The notes below the pieces were generated by a model. The model was not told the DNA's origin and did not search any database. It saw only the letters and a program-made list of their open reading frames with translations. From the NCBI GenBank assembly GCA_036768485.1, contig JAVLUZ010000273.1:4073391-4137390 (forward strand): a stretch of 64,000 bases of DNA, written 5' to 3'. This DNA is from Mermis nigrescens. Lineage: Eukaryota > Nematoda > Enoplea > Mermithida > Mermithidae. Made by a program: the position numbers and the translations under genes. Below, piece after piece: positions 35,927-48,706 of the stretch. Each line of letters opens with the position of its first letter. Positions within the stretch are counted from its first letter, which is position 1.

Positions 35927-38330
35927 TGTAAATATGACAGTTACACAGTATGAACGATATGTGAACATTTTATATTATTTATATCGCCAGAGCCATTTGT
36001 TTATAGCATTTGACCATAGTGGATTATCATAACTATTCAAGTAGACACCCTAGCGATGTTTTAGCTCGAGGTTATGCCTTCAGTTCTCATTTAATCCCCA
36101 TTTTTCAATCCAAAATCCTATCAGGTACTTGTCCGGTAAAGCAGAGTTACGTATATGTTAACACCAGTTAATTAATTGTTTGAATTACCGCTGTAATTAT
36201 CTTGATCTTATGACTTTGTAAAAAGTAATCTTCTCATTGGTTAATTTCTTTTTGATGTTGACTAGACATCGCTTTACTGTAGCTATCCTGGGAGGTAGAA
36301 TTAGTTGGCATCTGGGTCAAGTCGCGTTGGTACTCGTGGAGCGCGTTTTTTTCTTTATTTGTTTTGTGCCGGTGTCAGGCGGTAAAGTGTCCGGCATCGT
36401 AATCGTGTCCGGCCGGACACTTTAAGATGCCGTAAAGTGTCCGGGTCCGTCTTAAAGTGTCCGGCCTATGTTTGCATAGCGTAATGTCATTTAGGAATGC
36501 TCTTGCTGGTTAAGATAATGAAACAATTAAGCACAGACGATTTATTGCTGCACTGCATGATTTTTGGAATGATGCAAAATTAGGTACCAAGACAAATTTT
36601 TATTTACAGCGAATTGACAAAGTAACTAAGTGAAACAAAATAAGATGTCACGTAAAAATGCTGATATATATAGACACCGGGCCATATTTTCAGGGGCGGT
36701 GGCGCCCAGCCCAGCCCCTCGTGCCAAAAAATTATTGGAAAGTGAAGACAATGTGCAAAAAATTGGAAAATTGCATGTCTGACGTGAAATCCTTAAAAAT
36801 TCGGCGCTTTGCTGAATAGGTGGAGTATTTCCTATAATTCTGGCTCTAGTGCGATTAAAAACTGACACTTTTTGATTGCAAAATTTTAAAAATTCAAATT
36901 TTTATTACTTGTCTTAGTGAATGGAGCTTATCGAAAACCCCAAAAATATGGTTTTTGTGAAGTCCTCACGACTTTTCCAGGATATAGACTAATTCATTTT
37001 AGGGCTACCCTTCCTTCCTGAATATGGGTCTGTTGAACTTACCACCACCATGGCTGTGGGGGTTCGGTCGGAGGTATTTAACCCCGGAAGGCGAAATCCC
37101 TACCACAATGATGGAAATACCCAACAATATTCCTGGAATTCAATTTTTTAAACTTTTTGCTCTGGTGATATTTTTGGCGATTTCGCCGATCGGACCCCCC
37201 CAGAATTAGGTCTGCCGTCTTTCACTTGTACAATGGTTCGAAGTGATTACATAAATTAACCAGAAAAATGGCTTCTTCATACTTATTTTTTCTGGTGCAA
37301 ACTTCGTCCAAGCATTCCCGTTTCCTTGCTGCCCGTAACACCAAATAATAGTGTTCAATAGGTAGGCCATGACACTAATTTCCAGATTGGTTCCCCAAAC
37401 TCCATCTGTTGTCATACCGGATCAGAGCCTCCAAACAATTTTTGACCATAACAAGCGGTCAAAGGTCACAGCATTGCATTGTGCGTAAACAACAGTCAGT
37501 TTATTGTTGAATAAGTACAACCATGCATATGCAACTTCGCTACTGTTACGAAAAATAAGAACAACATGACCCGGACACTTTACGGCAAGGCCGACACTTT
37601 ACTGCTCATTGTAATGTGTCCGCCGCACCTTTGCCGCATCTTAAAGTGTCCGGTCGGACACTTTACCGCCTGGACACTTAATGACGCGACACTGGCTTGT
37701 AGCCGAGCTTTTGTGATTTGCATTAGTAAATAGTGGAAAATTAGCCACCCAGAGATAACGTACATCAAGGGTAGGTCGTGTAGGCCACGACAAATTATTT
37801 TATATTTTATCTTGACCAAATCGGAAAGGTAAATAATGTATGTCTTATTTTCACTTTATCTTCGAAAAGTCTCTTATCTCTCTCTCAACCTAAAAATAAC
37901 TAAAAATCAAATTTAATCTGTATGATGACTGTCCAGCTAAGAGCTTGCTGTTGTTGAATTCGAATTTTTAGAGTGCTACACAAATTTAGAAAACCAAAAA
38001 CATTTCGAAACAACCTTAACCACTGAAAATAAGTTGAATAATCAATTTGAGCTGGGTTGAGATGGGTCAACTGACCTTGCGAGTATTCCGGGAATAGGTA
38101 GGTACCAGTGTTAGGATTTAGGGCATAGCTGCCAAGACTCCCAACAAGGAGCGGTCAGCAATATTAGGACCGAGGGAGTTAAGGCCGTAAGTCATCAAGG
38201 GCTAAAGGGTTTAGATTTGCTCAACGAGCACTAAGAGCAGTTTAGGTACCTAGGTAAGTCCCAAAGGCAAATACAGTCCGTGTCCGTATCTGTGTTGATT
38301 CAGTGGACACAGAGCGGCCCTGTATTTACA
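35927..38330 (+). repeat. Solo LTR (plus orientation) split by a nested TIR element
   Basis: The reverse complement of this stretch follows the 4269-5636 LTR from end to end (for example gacagttacacagta at the start and ggccctgtatttaca at the end). It runs TGTAAAT...TTTACA, with flanks acag and atag, a probable decayed 4-bp duplication. It is interrupted at 36372-37692. Confidence 0.6.
36372..37692. mobile_element. Nested 1.3-kb TIR element with repeated taaagtgtccgg words
   Basis: Both ends carry GGCGGTAAAGTGTCCG followed by ccggacactttaagatg in inverted orientation, with GTGTC as outermost bases. The right end has an extra ~17 bp between GTGTC and the shared block. The interior shows no transposase. 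It contains a relic of the hAT-type MITE at about 37020-37215. Alignment with the intact LTR shows that LTR sequence resumes directly on both sides. The target duplication is at most a few bases and is not certain. Confidence 0.6.
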
Positions 38331-39579
38331 ATAGTAAACTTTCATTTAGTGTTAGGTATGTAGTTTAAGTACTCCGCCCTTTATGTAACGTATACGAATT
38401 TGGATAAACACACCTACCAGCTAACCTATATATGCAAACTTCTCTCTATTAAAATGCTTGGTCTCCATCTTACGGTACTTACAAAATGGGGTGCAACAGT
38501 CTGGAAAGAACCGCTCTTGCAGTATACTGTACTTTATTGGCTGACCCTGCGAGCCCCAAAAGTTGTTCTATTTTTATTTTGAGACAAGAATTTTGAAGCT
38601 ACATTTTTTATTATGTAGCTGGCCCCTGATAGCAGATGTTAGACTTTGGACTGTTGGTCTGGAAGCTGAGAGTTGTTCCAGCTTTTTCAGCCAATGTGTG
38701 CAATGTGCACAAAATTTTGCTGCTGTTTATGTTGTTTACCACTTTTAGTGGTCTGTCTGCTGATTTTATTGATGAGTATCTGTCTTGGTTTCAGCTTTCC
38801 GGGATTAGTTTCCGCAGCTGCTAAAATAATTGCTAAAGTCGTACATGGAGGACATATTGTGGTACTGTATTTGATGTTTGTCAGCTTCTTGTTTGTGGCA
38901 GTGCAATTCTGGATTGAAAAGACTGCTAATGAGAAATTTGATAACGTCCTGGCAGCCCCAAAACAATATTATCTTTGCTGACCCACAGGAAATAAGCTTG
39001 CAGCTTGATTGGAGCCCTAATTTGCACTATGACTCATTAGAATGAGCTTAATACTGCCCGGCCAGATAGTATGGAGACTTATTTACGTCTAGTGCTCGAG
39101 CAAAATGATGACAAACTGGCCCGCCATCGAAAAAAGTCGCTTCTTTGAGTAGTGCAAATATACATGTATGTACTCTATAGGTTAAGTAAAAGTGTGGTAA
39201 AGAAGAGTGCAAATAGAATGTATGCATATTATTAATATTACTCTTTTGTAGCTGCAAAATGTGTAAGCTGGAACAGCCGCAACACATATTACATTTATAA
39301 TATGTTTATGGTCGGGTCGCCTGACCGGAATATTGGCGAGGATAAAAGGCTCAATGTTGAGTTAATGTCGTCCAGTGACATTACAGTAACCTGACCAACC
39401 CAGCTAACCACATGCTAACCTATTGTAAGCATTACGGCAATGCCACTCGTTTATCTTGCATCTTGTTATTATCACTCATAAGCTAACTCTGTTTTCAGTC
39501 ACTCGTTTCAAGTCCACTTGTTTTTCTGCAACATTTCTCCTTTGTCTTACTATTGGCCTCCTTAGGTACCACTATTATA
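38331..39579. other. Mostly unassigned; one hydrophobic frame
   Basis: The only frame of note is 38673-38981 (102 codons), with two long hydrophobic segments (LLVVCLLILLMSICLGF; VVLYLMFVSFLFVAVQFW). It overlaps another hydrophobic frame one base off and has no family resemblance I can name. It may be chance in T-rich DNA. No tRNA or repeat seen. Confidence 0.3.
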
Positions 39580-39586
39580 TGTATTA

Positions 39587-40146
39587 TGAATCCAAATCAG
39601 TGTCAAATCGCCATTGATCAATTAGGCACGTACATCCTGGCCCTCCGCCAGCATTACGTTGCTTTGGGCCACCCAACCAACTTTCCAAGATGACAGATTC
39701 CGTGAATTCATCATTCGTCCATTTGAGCATTTCCTCAACAACAAAATCAAAAGCAAGATCTTTGACTACGCCTTTCTTCACAACGAGGAGCCTATCACCT
39801 ACCTGCATGCATACATCTGGCACAATTTAATCAATGATGGTATTCAGCCCCCCTTATGGCTACCATTGGCCTGTTTGGCCAAATTTCACTCCAGGCCCAA
39901 GCCGCTTGGAGCGGATTTGATACCACCGCACTCCTCTACGAGATCAATCAAGCATATATCAAAGAACATATGGTGGAAGATTCCAATTCCGACAACAAAA
40001 TAGCCAATGATGAAGGTCACGGCACCAAAGATTTCCACAATGACAATGACTGTAAATCGGTAATTGAGATTTGGACAAAAACAATGATCAGGTGGAAGAA
40101 ATTGAAAGTGAGCCAAAGCTCCGTTTTTGCCCATATCTGCACTTGA
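39587..40146 (+). pseudogene. Relic of a 3' accessory ORF next to LTR 1
   Basis: Coding-like sequence with balanced composition runs through three frames: a start at 39587 (MNPNQCQIAIDQL), then 39659 onward (FREFIIRPFEHFLNNKIKSK), then 39856-40146 (MATIGLFGQISLQAQAAWSG). At least two frameshifts separate them. It ends about 25 bp before the first LTR, with a purine-rich gaagaagctgaag between, so it probably is the last internal ORF of an element whose 3' LTR is LTR 1. No domain recognised. It may correspond to the 892-codon ORF of the other family, but I cannot show homology. Confidence 0.5.
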
Positions 40147-40171
40147 AGAAGCTGAAGCGACCACCATTGAT

Positions 40172-40670
40172 TGTACCAATTGGTCGAAGCTTGCAACATA
40201 TATTCAATATGCGCGTTTACCACCTATTAGCAATTCTGATGATGGTGGCGATTGCTTTGCTAATCCAGAAACCTAACAAATTGTTCATAAATCGGAATTA
40301 TGGTGCCACGTATTGTAAGCAGTAATAAACAATGTGTTTGACATGTACAGCGTTGTTGTATTTTTTCTCTCTTTCTCTAAAAGAGCACCAATTACAATTA
40401 AGGATCAACTTAGTTTTTAACATCGCGTCTCTGGCATGTACAGCGCTGTTGTACGCATCATTCATTGAAGTAAATTATTTAAATTATCAGCTTGGTGTCA
40501 AAACTGTGAATGTATCCAAGTTATGCAGCAAATTAATGCTTATACAATAAATCAAAGCTTTTAAAAGAGAAATATATGCAAAGCGTTTAAGATTAGATAT
40601 AAAACTGTCATTACCACACCTCTTAGATTACCCTATTTCATCATCAACCCAAATCAAAAGTGCGAATCCA
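40172..40670 (+). repeat. LTR 1 of the plus-strand Gypsy array
   Basis: 499 bp, TGTACCAATTGGTCG...GCGAATCCA, followed by TT and the PBS candidate TGGCGTTTTTCCCAAG (40673). It contains an AATAAA (tacaataaatcaaag) and a 19-base word catgtacagcgttgttgta present twice about 100 bp apart. It differs from LTRs 2-7 at several positions, so it is the most distant copy. Confidence 0.85.
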
Positions 40671-40712
40671 TTTGGCGTTTTTCCCAAGAGTAACGTTTTA
40701 CTCATACGGAAG

Positions 40713-40976
40713 CATACGTGGGCAGCAAGAAAATTCTGGGGGGGTGCAAGATTTTTTTGAAGGTCGAAAAATGGCCTTAAAAATGGTGGTATGGCGATAA
40801 AAACACCATTTTTCGACGTTTCTCATCAAGCACTATCCATTGGCATCAAAAAATTGCGAAAAAAACGAAAAAAATTTTCAAAAATTGAATTCTGGGGGGG
40901 TATTTTGATTTCTGGGGGGTATTTGTGTTTCGGGGGGTTGCATACCCCCCCCCAAACCCCCCCACGCCCAGGTGTG
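40713..40976 (+). mobile_element. hAT-type MITE, copy 4 (264 bp)
   Basis: Flanked by a perfect 8-bp duplication TACGGAAG (40705-40712 and 40977-40984). Units 2-6 of the array have the uninterrupted site, which proves insertion and exact length. Ends CATACGTGGGCAG and (inverse) CACACCTGGGCGTG. Confidence 0.9.
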
Positions 40977-41066
40977 TACGGAAGGTTCGAAAAATTTAGA
41001 TCCCAAATTAAATAAGAAAAAATTATCGCAAATCTTGCCAAAATAAAAATCAAAATTATTTTTAAA

Positions 41067-42342
41067 ATGGAAGATCAAGTTGTTGCTCTGTTACAAAATA
41101 CTGTCACTCAAATGCAAGATCTCTATGAACGACGTCCAGTCTCTTTTGTAACATCACCCACACTTCAAGTTTTCTGCAGAGATGGGGAGCAAAACTGGAC
41201 CAAGTGGGAAAGGCAATTCAACAGCCTTGCAATTTTAGGTGTAGCTACAAATTTTGAAAGAAAAATCGCTCTCTTATCTACTTATCTTAAAGGAGCAGCT
41301 TTAATATGTTTTCATGACCTCAAAAAGCAAACCCCTGCTTTACAAACTTGGAACGAAAATTCTCAAAATTTTAGACTCAGGTTCCCCGATAATCAACATA
41401 TAAAGGTTAAACGCGATCAATTAGTTGTTAGGTACCTACCCCATGAATCTGTTTTGCAATACGCAGCAGAGATTAGGAAGTTGGCCAAAAGAGCCCAGCC
41501 GGGGTTGAATGGTAATGATGAAAACAATTCCATAAAAAGCCATTTTATCTCAAAATTGTTACCCTATTTACGAATCTGGGTGAGAAATGCATCCCCAAAA
41601 ACTTTTGAAGAAGCCGTTTTGGAGGCATACAAGCAGGAAGTTATTCAAAATTACGGCAGTCAGCAAAATTTTACAAACCCCATGATGTTAAAACCTGAAA
41701 ATTTGCTTGTTTCTCAATTTCCGTCTATGACTTCTCCTAGTGCACCAAACCTCAGTGGCCAAAGTTCGTCCGCAATAAAAATTATAATAATTCTTTTCGA
41801 TTGACTCAACTATCTGTAGAAAGCAGTATTCTGGGCAGTATCCCAGTTGGACTAATTTTAACAACAGAAGTCAGGGCCCTGCACAAAGTTCCTCTCGGAT
41901 GCTCATATTACTTGCTTTTTTGTGGTAAGCTAGGACATTGAATAGCTAATTGTATAACAAAAATAGCAAGAAGATCAGCAAATGTTTCAGAATCGCTTGA
42001 ATCAAAATCGCTTTAGTACCTCTGTGAATGATCAAAATAGTCGATTGTACTCAAATCAGTCGAGTGTGAATCAAAATAGACGTTTTTCTCAAAATTTTTC
42101 GCAAGGTGAACCTCTGTCACATCATCCTTGTGTGAATATTCAAAATTTTGTGTGGGCAGCCCATGTGGAGGATGAGGGGTCATATACTGGGCAAGGCGTT
42201 GAAAATGATCATAGAGAAGGTTTTGATGCTCTCAATTGCACATATCCTGACCTTTTTCAAACCAATTCTCAGTTTTTTCATTTTCATATTCATGAAGATG
42301 CATAATGTCATTGTGTCCGCCCTCAATAATGATGAAATTCGG
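41067..42342 (+). pseudogene. Truncated gag, unit 1
   Basis: Keeps ATG GAA and 245 codons of the Gag N-terminus and capsid-like region. It is then frameshifted (a one-base loss in the aaaaaattata tract) and lacks a proper CCHC knuckle (stop at the position of the His-Arg). Function as a dominant-negative Gag is conceivable only if translated. Confidence 0.8.
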
Positions 42343-42353
42343 ATTGTATCAAT

Positions 42354-42852
42354 TGTATCAATTGGTCGAAGCTTGCAACATATAATCAATATGCGCGTTT
42401 TCCACCTATTAGCAATTCCGATGATGGTGGCGATTGCTTTGCTAATCCAGAAACCTAACAAATTGTTCATAAATCGGAATTATGGTGCCACGTATTGTAA
42501 GCAGTAATAAACAATGTGTTTGACATGTACAGCGTTGTTGTATTTTTTCTCTCTTTCTCTAAAAGAGCACCAATTACAATTAAGGATCAACTTAATTTTT
42601 AACATCGTGTCTCTGGCATGTACAGCGCTGTTGTACGCATCATTCATTGAAGTAAATTATTTAAATTATCAGCTTGGTGTCAAAACTGTGAATGTATCCA
42701 AGTTATGCAGCAAATTAATGCTTATACAATAAATCAAAGCTTTTAAAAGAAAAATATATGCAAAGCGTTTAAGATTAGATATAAAACTGTCATTACCACA
42801 CCTCTTAGATTACCCTATTTCATCATCAACCCAAATCAAAAGTGCGAATCCA
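42354..42852 (+). repeat. LTR 2
   Basis: 499 bp, TGTATCAATTGGTCG...GAATCCA. It differs from LTR 1 by a few substitutions and is close to LTRs 3-7. Confidence 0.85.
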
Positions 42853-42976
42853 TTTGGCGTTTTTCCCAAGAGTAACGTTTTACTCATACGGAAGGTTCGA
42901 AAAATTTAGATCCCAAATTAAATAAGAAAAAATTATCGCAAATCTTGCCAAAATAAAAATCAAAAATATTTTTAAA

Positions 42977-44252
42977 ATGGAAGATCAAGTTGTTGCTCTG
43001 TTACAAAATACTGTCACTCAAATGCAAGATCTCTATGAACGACGTCCAGTCTCTTTTGTAACATCACCCACACTTCAAGTTTTCTGCAGAGATGGGGAGC
43101 AAAACTGGACCAAGTGGGAAAGGCAATTCAACAACCTTGCAATTTTAGGTGTAGCTACAAATTTTGAAAGAAAAATCGCTCTCTTATCTACTTATCTTAA
43201 AGGAGCAGCTTTAATATTTTTTCATGACCTCAAAAAGCAAACCCCTGCTTTACAAACTTGGAACAAAAATTCTCAAAATTTTAGACTCAGGCTCCCCGAT
43301 AATCAACATATAGACGTTAAACGCGATCAATTAGTTGCTAGGTACCTACCCCATGAATCTGTTTTGCAATACGCAGCGGAGATTAGGAAGTTGGCCAAAA
43401 GAGCCCAGCCGGGGTTGAATGGTAATGATGAAAACGATTCCATAAAAAGCCATTTTATCTCAAAATTGTTACCCTATTTACGAATCTGGGTGAGAAATGC
43501 ATCCCCAAAAACTTTTGAAGAAGCCGTTTCGGAGGCATACAAGCAGGAAGTTATTCAAAATTACGGCAGTCAGCAAAATTTTACAAACCCCATGATGTTA
43601 AAACCTGAAAATTTGCTTGTTTCTCAATTTCCGTCTATGACTTCTCCTAGTGCACCAAACCTCAGTAGCCAAAGTTCGTCCGCAATAAAAAATTATAATA
43701 ATTCTTTTCGATTGACTCAACTATCTGTAGAAAGCAGTATTCTGGGCAGTATCCCAGTTGGACTAATTTTAACAACAGAAGTCAGGGCCCTGCACAAAGT
43801 TCCTCTCGGATGCTCATATTACTTGCTTTTTTGTGGTAAGCTAGGACATTGAATAGCTAATTGTATAACAAAAATAGCAAGAAGATCAGCAAATGTTTCA
43901 GAATCGCTTGAATCAAAATCGCTTTAGTACCTCTGTGAATGATCAAAATAGTCGATTGTACTCAAATCAGTCGAGTGTGAATCAAAATAGACGTTTTTCT
44001 CAAAATTTTTCGCAAGGTGAACCTCTGTCACATCATCCTTGTGTGAATATTCAAAATTTTGTGTGGGCAGCCCATGTGGAGGATGAGGGGTCATATACTG
44101 GGCAAGGCGTTGAAAATGATCATAGAGAAGGTTTTGATGCTCTCAATTGCACATATCCTGACCTTTTTCAAACCAATTCTCAGTTTTTTCATTTTCATTC
44201 CATGAAGATGCATAATGTCATTGTGTCCGCCCTCACTAATGATGAAATTCGG
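42977..44252 (+). pseudogene. Truncated gag, unit 2
   Basis: The longest open gag among the units (291 codons), with ATG GAA intact. The zinc-knuckle region is shifted by a one-base deletion in a T run and ends at TGA just after the Gly-His. Confidence 0.8.
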
Positions 44253-44263
44253 ATTGTATCAAT

Positions 44264-44762
44264 TGTATCAATTGGTCGAAGCTTGCAACATATAATCAAT
44301 ATGCGCGTTTTCCACCTATTAGCAATTCCGATGATGGTGGCGATTGCTTTGCTAATCCAGAAACCTAACAAATTGTTCATAAATCGGAATTATGGTGCCA
44401 CGTATTGTAAGCAGTAATAAACAATGTGTTTGACATGTACAGCGTTGTTGTATTTTTTCTCTCTTTCTCTAAAAGAGCACCAATTACAATTAAGGATCAA
44501 CTTAATTTTTAACATCGCGTCTCTGGCATGTACAGCGCTGTTGTACGCATCATTCATTGAAGTAAATTATTTAAATTATCAGCTTGGTGTCAAAACTGTG
44601 AATGTATCCAAGTTATGCAGCAAATTAATGCTTATACAATAAATCAAAGCTTTTAAAAGAAAAATATATGCAAAGCGTTTAAGATTAGATATAAAACTGT
44701 CATTACCACACCTCTTAGATTACCCTATTTCATCATCAACCCAAATCAAAAGTGCGAATCCA
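44264..44762 (+). repeat. LTR 3
   Basis: 499 bp, almost identical to LTR 2. It has acagcgttgttg at the variable site. Confidence 0.85.
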
Positions 44763-44886
44763 TTTGGCGTTTTTCCCAAGAGCAACGTTTTACTCATACG
44801 GAAGGTTCGAAAAATTTAGATCCCAAATTAAATAAGAAAAAATTATCGCAAATCTTGCCAAAATAAAAATCAAAAATATTTTTAAA

Positions 44887-46162
44887 ATGTAAGATCAAGT
44901 TGTTGCTCTGTTACAAAATACTGTCACTCAAATGCAAGATCTCTATGAACGACGTCCAGTCTCTTTTGTAACATCACCCACACTTCAAGTTTTCTGCAGA
45001 GATGGGGAGCAAAACTGGACCAAGTGGGAAAGGCAATTCAACAACCTTGCAATTTTAGGTGTAGCTACAAATTTTGAAAGAAAAATCGCTCTCTTATCTA
45101 CTTATCTTAAAGGAGCAGCTTTAATATTTTTTCATGACCTCAAAAAGCAAACCCCTGCTTTACAAACTTGGAACAAAAATTCTCAAAATTTTAGACTCAG
45201 GCTCCCCGATAATCAACATATAGACGTTAAACGCGATCAATTAGTTGCTAGGTACCTACCCCATGAATCTGTTTTGCAATACGCAGCGGAGATTAGGAAG
45301 TTGGCCAAAAGAGCCCAGCCGGGGTTGAATGGTAATGATGAAAACGATTCCATAAAAAGCCATTTTATCTCAAAATTGTTACCCTATTTACGAATCTGGG
45401 TGAGAAATGCATCCCCAAAAACTTTTGAAGAAGCCGTTTCGGAGGCATACAAGCAGGAAGTTATTCAAAATTACGGCAGTCAGCAAAATTTTACAAACCC
45501 CATGATGTTAAAACCTGAAAATTTGCTTGTTTCTCAATTTCCGTCTATGACTTCTCCTAGTGCACCAAACCTCAGTAGCCAAAGTTCGTCCGCAATAAAA
45601 AATTATAATAATTCTTTTCGATTGACTCAACCATCTGTAGAAAGCAGTATTCTGGGCAGTATCCCAGTTGGACTAATTTTAACAACAGAAGTCAGGGCCC
45701 TGCACAAAGTTCCTCTCGGGATGCTCATATTACTTGCTTTTTTGTGGTAAGCTAGGACATTGAATAGCTAATTGTATAACAAAACAGCAAGAAAATCAGC
45801 AAATGTTTCAGAATCGCTTGAATCAAAATCGCTTTAGTACCTCTGTGAATGATCAAAATAGTCGATTGTACTCAAATCAGTCGAGTGTGAATCAAAATAG
45901 ACGTTTTTCTCGAAATTTTTCGCAAGGTGAACCTCTGTCACATCATCCTTGTGTGAGTATTCAAAATTTTGTGTGGGCAGCCCATGTGGAGGATGAGGGG
46001 TCATATACTGGGCAAGGCGTTGAAAATGATCATAGAGAAGGTTTTGATGCTCTCAATTGCACATATCCTGACCTTTTTCAAACCAATTCTCAGTTTTTTC
46101 ATTTTCATTCCATGAAGATGCATAATGTCATTGTGTCCGCCCTCACTAATGATGAAATTCGG
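44887..46162 (+). pseudogene. Truncated gag, unit 3 (ATG-TAA)
   Basis: The codon after the start is TAA in place of GAA. The remaining open frame starts at an internal ATG (44932). Variant bases: ctccccgat, gtttcgg, gccaaag. Confidence 0.8.
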
Positions 46163-46173
46163 ATTGTATCAAT

Positions 46174-46672
46174 TGTATCAATTGGTCGAAGCTTGCAACA
46201 TATAATCAATATGCGCGTTTTCCACCTATTAGCAATTCCGATGATGGTGGCGATTGCTTTGCTAATCCAGAAACCTAACAAATTGTTCATAAATCGGAAT
46301 TATGGTGCCACGTATTGTAAGCAGTAATAAACAATGTGTTTGACATGTACAGCATTGTTGTATTTTTTCTCTCTTTCTCTAAAAGAGCACCAATTACAAT
46401 TAAGGATCAACTTAATTTTTAACATCGCGTCTCTGGCATGTACAGCGCTGTTGTACGCATCATTCATTGAAGTAAATTATTTAAATTATCAGCTTGGTGT
46501 CAAAACTGTGAATGTATCCAAGTTATGCAGCAAATTAATGCTTATACAATAAATCAAAGCTTTTAAAAGAAAAATATATGCAAAGCGTTTAAGATTAGAT
46601 ATAAAACTGTCATTACCACACCTCTTAGATTACCCTATTTCATCATCAACCCAAATCAAAAGTGCGAATCCA
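46174..46672 (+). repeat. LTR 4
   Basis: 499 bp. It has acagcattgttg at the variable site, shared only with LTR 6. Confidence 0.85.
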
Positions 46673-46796
46673 TTTGGCGTTTTTCCCAAGAGCAACGTTT
46701 TACTCATACGGAAGGTTCGAAAAATTTAGATCCCAAATTAAATAAGAAAAAATTATCGCAAATCTTGCCAAAATAAAAATCAAAAATATTTTTAAA

Positions 46797-48072
46797 ATGT
46801 AAGATCAAGTTGTTGCTCTGTTACAAAATACTGTCACTCAAATGCAAGATCTCTATGAACGACGTCCAGTCTCTTTTGTAACATCACCCACACTTCAAGT
46901 TTTCTGCAGAGATGGGGAGCAAAACTGGACCAAGTGGGAAAGGCAATTCAACAACCTTGCAATTTTAGGTGTAGCTACAAATTTTGAAAGAAAAATCGCT
47001 CTCTTATCTACTTATCTTAAAGGAGCAGCTTTAATATTTTTTCATGACCTCAAAAAGCAAACCCCTGCTTTACAAACTTGGAACAAAAATTCTCAAAATT
47101 TTAGACTCAGGTTCCCCGATAATCAACATATAGACGTTAAACGCGATCAATTAGTTGCTAGGTACCTACCCCATGAATCTGTTTTGCAATACGCAGCGGA
47201 GATTAGGAAGTTGGCCAAAAGAGCCCAGCCGGGGTTGAATGGTAATGATGAAAACGATTCCATAAAAAGCCATTTTATCTCAAAATTGTTACCCTATTTA
47301 CGAATCTGGGTGAGAAATGCATCCCCAAAAACTTTTGAAGAAGCCGTTTTGGAGGCATACAAGCAGGAAGTTATTCAAAATTACGGCAGTCAGCAAAATT
47401 TTACAAACCCCATGATGTTAAAACCTGAAAATTTGCTTGTTTCTCAATTTCCGTCTATGACTTCTCCTAGTGCACCAAACCTCAGTAGCCAAAGTTCGTC
47501 CGCAATAAAAAATTATAATAATTCTTTTCGATTGACTCAACCATCTGTAGAAAGCAGTATTCTGGGCAGTATCCCAGTTGGACTAATTTTAACAACAGAA
47601 GTCAGGGCCCTGCACAAAGTTCCTCTCGGGATGCTCATATTACTTGCTTTTTTGTGGTAAGCTAGGACATTGAATAGCTAATTGTATAACAAAACAGCAA
47701 GAAAATCAGCAAATGTTTCAGAATCGCTTGAATCAAAATCGCTTTAGTACCTCTGTGAATGATCAAAATAGTCGATTGTACTCAAATCAGTCGAGTGTGA
47801 ATCAAAATAGACGTTTTTCTCGAAATTTTTCGCAAGGTGAACCTCTGTCACATCATCCTTGTGTGAGTATTCAAAATTTTGTGTGGGCAGCCCATGTGGA
47901 GGATGAGGGGTCATATACTGGGCAAGGCGTTGAAAATGATCATAGAGAAGGTTTTGATGCTCTCAATTGCACATATCCTGACCTTTTTCAAACCAATTCT
48001 CAGTTTTTTCATTTTCATTCCATGAAGATGCATAATGTCATTGTGTCCGCCCTCACTAATGATGAAATTCGG
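46797..48072 (+). pseudogene. Truncated gag, unit 4 (ATG-TAA)
   Basis: The same TAA as second codon. Variant bases: ttccccgat, gttttgg, gccaaag. Confidence 0.8.
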
Positions 48073-48083
48073 ATTGTATCAAT

Positions 48084-48582
48084 TGTATCAATTGGTCGAA
48101 GCTTGCAACATATAATCAATATGCGCGTTTTCCACCTATTAGCAATTCCGATGATGGTGGCGATTGCTTTGCTAATCCAGAAACCTAACAAATTGTTCAT
48201 AAATCGGAATTATGGTGCCACGTATTGTAAGCAGTAATAAACAATGTGTTTGACATGTACAGCGTTGTTGTATTTTTTCTCTCTTTCTCTAAAAGAGCAC
48301 CAATTACAATTAAGGATCAACTTAATTTTTAACATCGCGTCTCTGGCATGTACAGCGCTGTTGTACGCATCATTCATTGAAGTAAATTATTTAAATTATC
48401 AGCTTGGTGTCAAAACTGTGAATGTATCCAAGTTATGCAGCAAATTAATGCTTATACAATAAATCAAAGCTTTTAAAAGAAAAATATATGCAAAGCGTTT
48501 AAGATTAGATATAAAACTGTCATTACCACACCTCTTAGATTACCCTATTTCATCATCAACCCAAATCAAAAGTGCGAATCCA
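48084..48582 (+). repeat. LTR 5
   Basis: 499 bp with acagcgttgttg. Confidence 0.85.
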
Positions 48583-48706
48583 TTTGGCGTTTTTCCCAAG
48601 AGCAACGTTTTACTCATACGGAAGGTTCGAAAAATTTAGATCCCAAATTAAATAAGAAAAAATTATCGCAAATCTTGCCAAAATAAAAATCAAAAATATT
48701 TTTAAA

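Noticed and set aside
38563..38981. Multi-pass membrane protein gene
   Set aside because: Two overlapping hydrophobic frames in T-rich DNA, no family resemblance, no splice context. Left as an unassigned note.
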